Below the pieces are notes generated by a model. It was not told where the DNA came from. It worked only from the letters and a program-made list of their open reading frames with translations, and did no database searches. DNA of 64,000 nt, taken from positions 65,515,665 through 65,579,664 of the forward strand of contig NC_068937.1 of the NCBI RefSeq assembly GCF_016801865.2, given 5' to 3'. Position numbers and translations under genes: made by a program. This document shows, in pieces, positions 9,691-19,690 of the stretch; position 1 is the stretch's first letter, and every line of letters begins with the position of its first letter. Origin of the DNA: Culex pipiens pallens (taxonomy: Eukaryota > Arthropoda > Insecta > Diptera > Culicidae).

Positions 9691-9957
9691 TGCCGACTGC
9701 TGAAAAGCATTTGTGGTCTCAAACAAGCGGCGCGAGTGTGGTACCGGACGATCACCGGAAAACTGTCGCGGTTGAGATTCGAGCGGTGCAATTCGGATTC
9801 GAGCATCTACAAGCAGCCAATCGGCAAGGACGGGATATCTCTACTCATTTACGTAGATTATCTTGTTGCTTGCAAGCAGGAGGAGAAGATCAACATGATC
9901 GAGAGAGATAAGAAGAGAGCGGTGCCAAAACTGGACGACGGAGGAGCCAAGGGATGA
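9688..9957 (+). pseudogene. Copia reverse transcriptase fragment with mutated catalytic motif
   Basis: Short frame with LLKSICGLKQAARVWY (the copia KSxYGLKQ block) and LLIYVDYLVACKQ, where the catalytic YVDD is YVDY. The N-terminal RT region is missing, so an internal deletion joins the linker to RT near 9690. About 15 bp after the frame ends the 3' LTR begins, so the rest of RT and RNase H is also lost. Confidence 0.8.
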
Positions 9958-9972
9958 ATCCGCTAGGAGGAG

Positions 9973-10169
9973 TGTTGAGCCACCCTATTGGTGGTGACGT
10001 GCGCGGATGCCCACAACGGCGCTGCCGTTCAAGAGAAAAGTGAAACGTCACACACAGTTAGTTGTTACTTGTGCGTATTTTATTTCCGGCAAAGTTAACC
10101 GATTCCGTTCCTCTTTTTCGCGTTCCCTGCTGCCGTCGGCACTCTGCTAATCCGGCCAACATCCTAACA
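9973..10169 (+). repeat. Copia 3' LTR
   Basis: 197 bp, TGTTGAGCC...CATCCTAACA, preceded by a purine-rich GCTAGGAGGAG tract. Boundaries are inferred from TG...CA ends and the tract, since no 5' LTR is present for comparison. Confidence 0.6.
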
Positions 10170-10534
10170 GAACTCCGTCAAGGTTTAACTCATATGGTGT
10201 CATTTGATCAACAGACCGGAATTAAAAAAAAACTGGAGTTTTTTTAAAGGTTCCGTCAACTGGGGCGAATTGGGATAGTAGTTTTAACCGACGACCGTCG
10301 GTTTTAACCATGTTTGTTTGTGCACCGGCCACGGTTGGCCAGTTTCGGAGTGGACTGTATTTAGGGGGTCGGAAAGGGGTCCGAAGAAAAGGCACCGGAA
10401 GGTTATACTTTCACTTTCTCTATTTATTCCTTCAACACCTCCTTCTTCCTCTTCTGTTTCCTCCGCACTTCCTTCATTCACTTCTGCTGCTGCGCGTCGC
10501 GTACTGCACGTCCGACGGTTGGATGACTTGTGTT
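10170..10534. other. Degenerate coding-like sequence, minus strand
   Basis: The minus strand has an open stretch rich in Glu and Gly (about 10284-10534) that becomes continuous with 10698-10900 if the MITE at 10535-10689 is ignored. It probably belongs with the unidentified ORF at 10930-11709. No domain recognised. Confidence 0.3.
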
Positions 10535-10689
10535 CACTAGCGTGCCCAGGGTGGGGCAACATGGGGCAGTTGCCCCACCATCCTCGGAAATTTGTTCTAA
10601 AATTGGGCAGGGGGTGTCCATAAACGACGAAATTTTCAAAACTCTAATATTTTTGCCCCACCTTCCTTGAGGACCTGGACACGCTAGTG
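10535..10689. mobile_element. 155-bp hAT-type MITE
   Basis: Ends are CACTAGCGTGCCCAGG and, inverted, CACTAGCGTGTCCAGG. Flanked by a perfect 8-bp duplication CTTGTGTT (10527-10534 and 10690-10697). 8-bp target duplications are characteristic of hAT transposons. No coding capacity. Confidence 0.85.
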
Positions 10690-10929
10690 CTTGTGTTGAT
10701 CGCGCTCAACGCGAGCTTGTTGCTAGGCGGTTCGAGCGGCAAACTTGTTGTTGACGTCGTCGATGACAGCTCTGCCGTTGCGCAGGGGCGTAGTCATTCT
10801 CGTCGTACGGGTTGGGGCAAACCCTATTCGGTCGTGGTGTTCTAGCTGGACTGCGTACGCCGCGCGATCCCTAGGTCCCAGGGCCGCCGTTGGATTGCAC
10901 CTTCGTCAGGTGGCTTTTGAGTTTCGCGG

Positions 10930-11709
10930 TCATCGGCTTGGTTTGGTGCGTCGGCGACGCATCGATTCTTGATGGCTTCCCGTCGATGTTGCGCTTCGAT
11001 CTGGGAGATGCGGGAGACTCGACTGGTTCGGGTTTCTCTCTCGTTCGGGTTGAGGTTGGTTGTCGTTGGAGCCGTCCATCTGGGAACGGCTTGTATCAGG
11101 TGGGCTTGCTGGATTGTCTAACTTCGGCGCGGAATCTCGGTTGATCTCGGAATCGCCGACCTTTTCAGGTTCTGCTTCCGGAACACGGTCTGGCAGGAAG
11201 TAGGTTGCCTTCGGGACAGGACCCGGCAGGGCTTGGGCTGCATCCGGAAAAGAATCCAGCGATGCGGGTGCCTCCAGGATAGGGCCTGGCGGAGCAGTGT
11301 AATCCTCCGGAACAAGATCCGACTGGGCGTAGATTGCTTTCGGGACAGGACCCGGCAGGGCTTGGGTTGCATCTGGATCAGAATCCAGCGATGCGCTTGC
11401 CTCCAGAGCAGGGCTTAGCAGAGCGTTGAAAGCCTCCGGAACACGGTCCGGCAGGTCGGAGATTGCCTTCGGGACAGGACCCGCCAGAACTTGGGTTGCA
11501 TCCAGAACAGGATCCAGCGATGCGCTTTCCATCAGGACAGGGCCTGGCAGAGTGTTGACTTCCTCCGGAACACGGTCCGACAGGGTGGAGATTGCCTTCG
11601 GGACAGGACCCGGCTGTCGTAACTCAGACCAGGTCTTCATTTCTTTTTTAAACACTCGGAAGTGAATCTTCGGTTTGTTTCTGGTCCCACCACCCACCGC
11701 ATAAAACAC
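10930..11709 (-). CDS. Unidentified ORF with four 36-39-residue Pro-rich repeats
   Basis: Open frame of 259 residues. A short N-terminal part (MFYAVGGGTRNKPK...) is followed by about four degenerate repeats of the pattern GPVPKAI..L.DRVPE and then LPGPVLE.SASLDPDPDATQAL. A polar tail has many Asn, Gln, Glu and Arg. No membrane segment or known domain is visible. The ORF is surrounded by transposon debris and continues as coding-like sequence in other frames below 10930, so I think it is an ORF1/gag-like protein of an unrecognised retroelement. A host low-complexity protein is the alternative. Upstream (11710-12000) the minus strand has a GA-rich leader. Confidence 0.4.
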   Translation of the reverse strand: MFYAVGGGTRNKPKIHFRVFKKEMKTWSELRQPGPVPKAISTLSDRVPEEVNTLPGPVLMESASLDPVLDATQVLAGPVPKAISDLPDRVPEAFNALLSPALEASASLDSDPDATQALPGPVPKAIYAQSDLVPEDYTAPPGPILEAPASLDSFPDAAQALPGPVPKATYFLPDRVPEAEPEKVGDSEINRDSAPKLDNPASPPDTSRSQMDGSNDNQPQPERERNPNQSSLPHLPDRSATSTGSHQESMRRRRTKPSR

Positions 11710-12184
11710 AACCGCTCGCTACAGCATTAAACGCCAGACTGAAGAATCCCCTGAACCCGAAGACCAGTCCCGACACAATCGGTCCACAAGCGCACAAACA
11801 CACACGTAACTCTCTCAACTTCCCTCAACCACGCCGCGCGTGTTCATCCCGAAGTTCATCAGCTACACTCTCACGCCACGTCCGCAGCGATCGTAGTCTT
11901 CGTTCGTTTTCGCTCTCTCTCTCTCTCTCTTTCTCTCACAACGTGCGCGTTGCGCAGATTTCAATATTATCCGCGCACCACCAAACCGAAGTGCGCAACA
12001 CTTCTGTTGCGCCGAACAAAAATGTAGTGGTTTGTCGTTAGCGTGTACATCAGCCTGTGGCGCAACAGCTTTGGCAGGTTGCGTTCGTATTTTGATTTTT
12101 GTCTGCTTTCACAATATCAATCTACCCAGTAGACGCGCTCATACTTATACCGACGACCCTATAGGCTTATAATTTCATTTTTTT
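11710..12184. other. Possible leader of the repeat ORF; CT-rich tract
   Basis: Contains a (CT)n stretch at 11907-11936 and GC-rich unique-looking sequence up to about 12000. No ORF, no defined promoter. Confidence 0.3.
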
Positions 12185-12330
12185 TTTGCTCCCCCCTCGA
12201 CTTCGGTCAGAGCCGAGGGACATAAACTTAAAAAAATATTTGCAATGGCCTAAAATGAAAAAAGTGATCAGAAATGGTTTTTGATCGTGTTTTTTATTGC
12301 ACAAATCCGTTGTACATAAAAATGGAGCAC
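12185..12330 (+). repeat. Dispersed repeat, copy 1
   Basis: Contains GAGGGACATAAACTT and AAGTGATCAGAAATG. The first block recurs inverted at about 13655-13685, the second in direct orientation at 13196-13215, followed in both by CCGTTGTACATA. A larger composite repeat spanning 12185-13705 with MITEs inserted is likely. Confidence 0.5.
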
Positions 12331-12365
12331 CCGCAGTCGAGCAGTTTTTGACAGTTCGCTCCATA

Positions 12366-12533
12366 CACTGTAACTGAAAATCGCACTTTGCTGAGTTCGT
12401 TTTCGCACTTTTTCATACGATTTTTTCAGTTCGACTGCGATTACACAAAAAAGTGTAATCGCAGTTGAACTGAAAAAATCGTATGAAAAAGTGCGAAAAC
12501 GAACTCAGCAAAGTGCGATTTTCAGTTACAGTG
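12366..12533. mobile_element. 168-bp palindromic MITE, TA target
   Basis: Two 81-bp arms (one mismatch) around a 6-base A loop. The ends are CACTGTAACTG and its complement, flanked by TA on both sides. Tc1/mariner-like target choice. Would fold into a near-perfect hairpin. Confidence 0.9.
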
Positions 12534-12547
12534 TAAGAAATACATTG

Positions 12548-12789
12548 GGGAGCGTTCTTTTATTACGTAACGCAGTTAGGGGAGGGGAGGGGGTGTCGGT
12601 GTCTGTTACGAAATGTTACGAAAATAGGAGGAGGGGGGGAGTGCTGAAAAATTCTGTAACGTAACGCAAAATTTTCATATACGAATTCTTTAAAAAATGC
12701 AAAAAGACCTTACGTTACGCGTTACAGGGGGGTAGGGGTCGCTCATCTGTTACCCCAAATTTTGCGTTACGTAATAAAATAACGCTCCC
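12548..12789. mobile_element. 242-bp MITE with GGGAGCGTT ends
   Basis: TIRs begin GGGAGCGTT and share TTTTATTACGTAACGC (about 27 bp with one mismatch). The interior has G-rich and ACGTTACG repeats. The target duplication is unclear (TTG on the left, TAA on the right). Confidence 0.75.
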
Positions 12790-13300
12790 TAAAAATAAAA
12801 ATTTATGGAATTTTAGATTGATAGTATTAGGAATTTTAGAATCCTCGATTCTAAATTGTTTAAATTGTAATATTTTCAAAAATGTTTTCCTATTTCAGAC
12901 TTTTTTGACGAAATGACCAGTTGTTGCATCGTAATTGAACTGGAATTGGGTCCTAAAATTAAGCTTAAATTTGTGACATTATTGTTCACAATAATATAGC
13001 TTATTTTTCTGGGTACAATAACCCTTTGAACAACCGCAAAGGATTTAAAATGGATTTATAAATCAATTTAAAAAAAAATAACTTGGCGGCCCTTCTTGAC
13101 AGATAACATCCTACTTGACAGCTCGTTCCAAGAATACCATAGTTGATCAATCGAAAAATGTTGTCTTGTCTATTTATTTTTTTGCATGAAAATGAAAAAA
13201 AGTGATCAGAAATGTTTTTTAATCGTGTTTTTTACCGTTGTACATACAAATGGACATAGGGCTTTAGGACCCAATTGGCCCCATTGCATAGAAATGTAAG
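12790..13300. other. AT-rich intergenic sequence and dispersed repeat copy 2
   Basis: No gene. The segment 13188-13262 repeats 12254-12330 in direct orientation. Confidence 0.5.
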
Positions 13301-13302
13301 TT

Positions 13303-13475
13303 TTATTAGTGCATCTCCAGCGCTGGGTGCAAACATCGAAGCAAAGCTAATTTGCACCCGACGTCAACCCCATCGCGGTACCTGTCGCGGTAGCAAATTT
13401 GCTCTCAGTTCTTCGGGATTTCACTTTGCTACCCGGTATTCTGCCTGTTTGCTACCGCATCAAATGGAATTATGC
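13303..13475. repeat. GCATCTCCAGCGC-family TIR element, end fragment
   Basis: Starts GTGCATCTCCAGCGCTGG and continues with GCAAACATCGAAGCAAA, matching the inverted right end of the element in MROH1 intron 4 (23790-23866). The other end is not seen. Confidence 0.6.
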
Positions 13476-15076
13476 ACGGAAAATCGAATCAAGCACGGAA
13501 TTTTTTTTTACTTTAAAATTTTTTGAAAATTTAGAAAATTTTAAAAAATTAAAAAATTTAATAATTTTTAAAAATTTAAAAAATTTAAAAATTTTAAAAA
13601 TTTTTAATAATAATAGGAAAAATAAAAAAAAAAATTTAGGCCGTTGCAAATATTTTTTGAAGTTTATGTCCCTCGACTCTGGTCCTGGGGGGGGGGGGGG
13701 GGTGCAAAACAAAATAAAAATTGAAATAACAACCCAAGTAACCAAACAGCACTAAAACAACCCAAGTAACCATCCAGCACTAAGAGAAATCATAAAGGTG
13801 CTGTTTATCAGCTTTCTACAGCTAATCAGTCATAAAACAGCTAGGATGAAAACAAATCAGCTCTAAAACAACTGCTTTAGTATTTGCTGATATGCAGCAG
13901 TTTTAATGCTGCTCCTAGCAACACTGCTGCATTTTCCCTTATTTTACTGGCACCACTGTTGAGGAGTGAAAGAGAGAGCACGAAATAAACGAAAATAAAA
14001 ATATCTCTTGCTCGTTCATTCGTTCAACCAGTACGACCAAAACAAACCAGCGGAGAAAACGGCTGTCAGTCGATGGCGGAGATTCATCGTAGTTGTATAC
14101 TTCTGATGTTTTTAATCTTTTGAGAAGAAAATTAATGGATGTTTGAACCATTTTTTTTAGGAAAACGAAATCAAAGATGACTAAATAATCACTTCTAAAG
14201 GCATTTTTGCAGGTTGGCTGGATTACTTATATATAATGCTCCCGTTGATCGTCTTGCATGCACGCCGATTCCGCCTGAATTTGCCACCTCGGAACATCTC
14301 CGGACTGGAAAAACTGGTGTTTCAGGGTCAGCGGCATTATCTCCCGTGGAAGCTGCTCTACGACAGGAGGACATTTACCAGGTCGATTTTGTGACGGTGA
14401 AGAACTTTTTTAAAATAGATTATAGCCTTATATTTAGTTAATGAAATGTATAAGAGAAACTTGAAATAATAAATCATGGCAACATGTTCCTTTTTCTTTC
14501 CATTTTAATATTGTACGATCAGTACCTAGCTGGACTCGGTCACTGGAAACGACCGGCGACTCAGTGACCGACGAAATAGGCGGCGGGCCAGATGCGGGCA
14601 TAAAAATGTCAAAATCTCTTCCCCCCTCACTTCGTCTCACCATCCAGCTGCAGCTTTGTTGACAAACAAACGGAGCACGCGGTCGCATAATGGCGGCATC
14701 GAGCCAGAATTAGGGGTGATCATGTGATTAAACATGAAAGTTTTTTCAAGAAAAATAATATTTTTCCGACCGAATAAAAAAATTGCGAGCATGTTCAAAC
14801 AATTTTTCCTGATGTCGGAGAAGTGATAAAAAAGCAAAATTTTAATCCATAATTTTTCTATAAATTGAATTTTTTCACTCCAACTGGGAACCCCTAGGTC
14901 TATCCACGACCGTTTCCAATGACCGTGAGAAGAAGCCAGAAAATCCAGCTACGAGCTAAATCCACAATATTGCTTATTGCGAGATAAAATCACTTTTCTT
15001 CTTCGCTGTGACTGACAGGAGGTTACAGCCGTATAAATTCCTAGTTTAAAAGAAGAAATGAATGCAATTTTGTACT
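13476..15076. other. Intergenic, mostly AT-rich; one exon-like stretch
   Basis: No convincing gene. 13660-13700 carries the inverted copy of the 12185 repeat and a G-run. At 14213-14394 an AG-preceded open stretch (plus) reads LAGLLIYNAPVDRLACTPIP and ends before a GT; its LxxxxP..AC.PIPP pattern recalls protease-associated (PA) domains of RNF13-like proteins, but it is isolated and too short to call. Confidence 0.3.
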
Positions 15077-15446
15077 CAGAATCTGTGTAAAATATTACCC
15101 AGATCTGTGTAAAATTTTACACAGATTGTCGATTAAAAAATTACCCAGATTTGACAGACAACGGTTGTACACAGATCTGTGTATTTACAAGGCTTCTACA
15201 CAGATTCTGTCTATTCCAGGTTTTGGGCGATCTGTGTCAAATTTTACACAGATCTGTGTTATATGGATTTTGCGTGTAAAATTTGACACAGATTGCCCAA
15301 AACCTGGAATACACAGAATCTGTGTAAAAGCCTTGTACACAGATCTGTGTACAGCCGTTGTCTGTCAAATCTGTGTAATTTTTGTTTAGCCATCTGGGTA
15401 AAATATTACACAGATTCTGTGTAAAATTTTACACAGAAACTGGGTA
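15077..15446. mobile_element. Foldback element built of CTGTGTAAAATTTTACACAG motifs
   Basis: Long inverted arms around about 15262, for example GACAGACAACGGTTGTACAC against its complement near 15350, with many copies of ACACAGATCTGTGT. Terminal and subterminal motifs are themselves palindromes. A diverged relative lies at 18838-18994. Confidence 0.75.
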
Positions 15447-17117
15447 GAAAATTTACATATGTTTTGAATTGCTTTTAGATATACTTTTAATTATTCAGTA
15501 AAAAAGGCGTTATTTATTAGCTCAAGTCTGAGGTTTTATACAAAATAAATTCATAAAACTATGTTATTTGGCCCATCTGCCCAACTTCTGCCACATTTTC
15601 TACTTGATGAGGCATAAACACAAAGAAAAAATACTCTGAATTTAAAAAGATCGTTCGTTGGATTAAAAGTTCGCGTTGGTGAATATTCGTAGAATGTCCA
15701 AACTTTTTAATTTAAAAGTTGGAAAGTTGTTGATACTACCATGCATTTCTGGAACAAAATCGTTGTATCGGTAAAAGTTTTTTGCTTTTAATTTAAGAAG
15801 AAACTTTTTATGGCATGAATAAATAACATTTAACATTACAGTGATGATTTTCGAAAAATGTGATGGATTTTATTTCAATATTTTAATATTAAAACAGTTG
15901 CTTCCGTTTTTTTTTTGTATTCAACGCATCTGCTTATGGTAGGCTAACTTCCGCGTCCAAGCTGAACCGATTCTTACGGTACGCCACCGGTCACGTCCGA
16001 AGGCCCCATGCTTAGCAGGTTACGGATTGGACGTTGGGCAGCAACATCGCGGCCTTCATTTTGGAGCGCGACAGCGTTGTAGAGAACAGGGAGGTCTCGT
16101 TGCCGGCCATCATCAGGACAGACTTGGAGGAGTTGGCCATTGGTTGTAGATTCGGCAAGGGAAGTCGACGTTTTCCGGCTGGGAAGTAAAGCGCCTGAAC
16201 GGATAGTTCCCGATCACTTCGTCCTCCTTCGAGAATGGCACAGATGTTGCCAGTTCATCCGGCCGAAGCTGCGCCGTCGCGAGTTAAGAGTTTGCGGGCG
16301 GGATTTGCTGAAAGAATTTGAAAGTAAATTAAATTGGCTAGACACTGAACACATTCTAAATACTCACCGGTGACTTCTTCGGTATTTCAGGTAGATGTTC
16401 TTGATCAGGTTCGTCGGATATCGCTCCAACCTCTGGAAGTAATCCGAGTACGACAGCTTCAGGACCTGCGGCTTTCGTACAGATGGTTCTTCCAGAACTG
16501 GTGCAAACTGTTCTTCCGGATGTTTATGTAATACTCGTCAAACATGTCCCGCACCGAGAAATGGACTGCGGACCCTCAGGACATCCCACACTGTCCCGTC
16601 ATCACTTTCGGCACATAATGCTGCTGATGGTCTTAAACCACCGGCACCGAGTGCAACATCCGCGCTGACCACCTCCGATCGCTTCTCGTCGTTTCCCTCT
16701 TCCGTCGGATCCTTCTCCTCACCATTAAAATTAACTTTATCGAATACAACCGGTGCAAATTCACATCCGCATAAACGGCATCCTACAAAAACAAACAAAA
16801 TCAAACACAAACGCCACCAAACACCCAAGCTTCCTTCTTATCCATTTCGGTTGTGAAACAGCTGCAGATCCGGCAGGAAGCTGGCCTCGAGCTGGCCTCA
16901 TCCTTTTGAACACCAACTTTCCCCTAATCCCCTAACCTTGTTCCGCACCATCCTCCTTCGAAGGTATCCGCGTCCAAGTTCTGGCTGCGGACGCGTTCTG
17001 TTTTGATTGACGTCGTGGACCACCACTCACTAACCACCGGAATCACACTCAAAATAATCCACACGTTGATGCTACCTGAAAAATAACGTAACCATGATTT
17101 TCCCCTCGCTAGGCCTG
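15447..17117. other. Unassigned region with coding-like debris
   Basis: 15447-15940 is AT-rich with nothing evident. 15950-17100 has normal base composition and short coding-like stretches on the minus strand, for example about 16560-16373 (MFDEYYINIRKNSLHQFWKN, then after a frameshift LSYSDYFQRLERYPTNLIKN) and a hydrophobic segment near 17060. Frames are broken by stops and shifts. Looks like a decayed gene; I could not name it. Confidence 0.3.
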
Positions 17118-17275
17118 TTTTACGTGACACACGTAAAAATAATGTGAAAGTGTACTGGCAAAAAAAATGTTTTCACGTTGAAGTTACGTGAAAAACCATA
17201 TAGTATTTTTCCACTAGGTTTTTCCATGTAGCTTTTATGTGTTTTGAAATGTAACTTCAACGTGACTCGAGTGCG
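17118..17275. repeat. ACGTGAA-rich repeat, copy 1
   Basis: Contains TTTTCACGTTGAAGTTACGT and its inverted counterpart. Related copy at 18083-18244. Confidence 0.5.
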
Positions 17276-18082
17276 CCATTCGGCCAAATATCTACGTGAT
17301 TATTTTAGTGTGAAAATTGAGTGCGTCCAGTTAAGACGTGCTGTCGGATTTGTGTCCGTAAAATTTGATTGCAATTGAATGGTAAGTTGAAGGAGGCTAG
17401 AATTATTTTATGAATAATTTATAATATTTTTCTTGCAGAATCCGATCCCTGTGAGCAGCATCTTTTTTCCGGTAGTCACTGAAATGTTAGCCCCGTTTTT
17501 ACATTAGTGGCCGGTGCTACCGTGGTGTTTGACGCCACCGAAAATATCACGGACATGGTCAGTTCATGTACGCGGTCGTGTTCGGGTTGGACCTTTTCGT
17601 AGCGTACCGCAAGCTGGGCATCAACTGGAGTTCGACGACGTAAGCCCAAACAACACGACCATCTACGACAACGATTTCGAAACGGGTTCCCGTGCGACCA
17701 TGATGGCCAGTGGAATCAGCTAGCGTCGATTGAACATCCTCCTGCTCGGCTACATTAGCGATGTGGCCAAACGCAACGCAGCCGAACTGGAGCAGCACTC
17801 AAACGTGGTTCCCTGGACATCAGTCTGCTGCGATCGATCGATGATCGCTGGTGCACAAAGATAGGAGCGTCGACATGGCAGAAGGTCACCCGCGATCTTT
17901 TTGAATTAGTGGCAAAAGGTGAAATCACCCCGAAGAAATTTATTAGTTAATAAAGGAAATGAGCTTTAGCAATTACTCCTTATTTCTTCTTATTTCCATT
18001 CGAAAAAAAAATTAAATACTACAACCATAAAAATCATATAATGTTTACTACAGCAAGCACGTAGAATTCATCAATCGATTCA
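17276..18082. other. Coding-like debris between two related repeats
   Basis: 17500-17950 (plus) reads in fragments such as MYAVVFGLDLFVAYRKLGIN and IGASTWQKVTRDLFELVAKG, separated by stops and frame changes. Not recognised; probably a pseudogene fragment. Confidence 0.3.
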
Positions 18083-18244
18083 TATAGCTTCTACGTGTGA
18101 AACACGTAGAAACAATGTGAAATGATCTGGCCAAGCATATTCCGTTTCTACTAGAGCCACCTCGTAGAAGTTACGTGAAAAGTTTAGTGGAAAAATACCA
18201 CATAGCTTTTCACGTAACTTCAACGTGAATATTTTTTTGAGTGC
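18083..18244. repeat. ACGTGAA-rich repeat, copy 2
   Basis: Carries TTCACGTAACTTCAACGTGA near its right end, as at 17160-17265. Ends GAGTGCACC. Confidence 0.5.
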
Positions 18245-19072
18245 ACCTAAACGTTTGTTTACATTTTGGACTTAGACGTACACGGTTTCACGAGAACGAC
18301 AAAATGAAAGAAATTCTACAGTCGAATTAAAAGTTAAAACTTTTAAAAAAGTTAGCAATGAGATTTTCAAAAACTGTAGCAGTAAAAGTTTTCATTTTCA
18401 AAACAAGAAAAAAACTTTTAATGTAGCAAATTTTAACCACTTATCAATTCAAAAGTAAGTTACTTTTGTCATTACCATAATATTTTTTTGTGTGTATGGA
18501 GTGTTGTCTCCGGAACTCTTCCTCTGGATAGCTGGTGCAATTGGTTTTGCAGCGGGCGAGATTGGCGCTCCTGCAGCTCACTTAGGAGGACATCGAAGAA
18601 AAAGCTAACGGGTGCATCTGGAATAACATTCGTAAGAGGTTAGAATAAAGATAAGCACAGTTTCAGAAGATGCATTACCTGATGAGTTAAAAATCCAACA
18701 GAGGGCTAAAATGAATGGCCGGAATGTGAAAAATCCTGTAGAGAAAGACAATTTAACGATACTTCATTGAAAAAATCACGAGAAAAAACTTACCAAGTTC
18801 TTGGAGCTGCATAAAAGTCGCCATCTTAACTTTTTCGGGTTTTACCCAGATTTGAAACGAAAGCTAATCGAAAATCTGTGTAACTTTTTACACAGATCTG
18901 TGTTATAAAACTACACAGTTTTGACAGCTAGAACATGTTCAACAATCTGTGTAATTTTTTTACACAGATCGGTGTTATGTGGATTTTGCGTGTAGCCCCA
19001 TGCATTCCCTGACAGACGGACCGGGCCGACAACGGCCCGAAAACCGCCGGACGGCTCGACAAAGCGGCCCGA
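18245..19072. other. Intergenic; foldback relative and GC-rich segment
   Basis: No gene. 18838-18994 is a diverged copy of the 15077-15446 foldback family (TACCCAGATTTG, ACACAGATCTGTGTTAT, GGATTTTGCGTGTA). 19010-19070 is GC-rich with inverted CGGCCCG motifs. Confidence 0.45.
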
Positions 19073-19272
19073 TTGGAGCATTTCCATTCGAGCAGTTTTT
19101 GCTTTTTTCTACAATGTATTTCTTCCCTCTGAGAATTTTGGCTCGAGCCTCGAGTCGATCTAGCTCGAGATCGAGCCTGAATCGAGTCGAGACTCGAGCC
19201 AAAATTCTCAGTGGGTTTTGGAGCGAACTGTCAAAAACTGCTCGACTGCGGGCACTGCGGGTGCTCCATTCG
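19073..19272. repeat. GGCTCGAGCC-core MITE family, copy 1
   Basis: Ends GGAGCA and, inverted, GGAGCACCCGCAG, each followed by CGAGCAGTTTTTG. The core is an inverted repeat around GAGAATTTTGGCTCGAGCCT. Related pieces at 12321-12362, 47098-47206, 54413-54475 and 55977-56042. Confidence 0.65.
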
Positions 19273-19690
19273 GATTGAGTTAACTGGGTTGGATAGAACC
19301 TTTTTAGCGGGGTAGGTACTTCTGATTTTGAGTGTATAATAGTTCTTGAGCCTTTTTGGTTTTGCGTGTTTGTGTTTATTTTTCATTATTCCAAGTTTGA
19401 CACTGAATAATTTGGATAACAAATTTCATCCGTGTTTTGAAAAAAGATGACTGGTTCATCAAATTTTAATTGAATTTAAAATTCATGTTTGCGAAAAGAA
19501 ACAATTTCAATTAACGAAAATCATTATAGTTGTAGAAAAATCAAGTTTTGATTGTGGTAACAGTTTGTTTTGTGATATCCAACGTTATGTTAAGCTTTGC
19601 CTTTGTTCATTACCTTTAAAACGCAATTTCTAAAATTTATTGTCTAACAAAACATTTAAACAGAAAAAATACATTGCATAAACTATAGTT

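Larger units (their letters stand above)
8386..10169 (+). mobile_element. Degenerate Ty1/copia element, 3' two thirds, with 3' LTR
   Basis: Plus strand. Starts abruptly within the pre-integrase region (junction with the non-LTR fragment near 8385), then integrase, the inter-domain region, a deleted RT and a 3' LTR. Broken by a stop at 9061-9063, a frameshift near 9170 and a deletion near 9690. Gag, protease, most of RT and RNase H are missing. Confidence 0.85.

Noticed and set aside
13470..13755. Two opposed lysine/phenylalanine-rich ORFs
   Set aside because: Chance openness in an A/T homopolymer-rich tract next to a G-run.
14213..14394. PA-domain exon of an RNF13/Goliath-like gene
   Set aside because: One short isolated open stretch with weak resemblance; no flanking exons or RING motif found.
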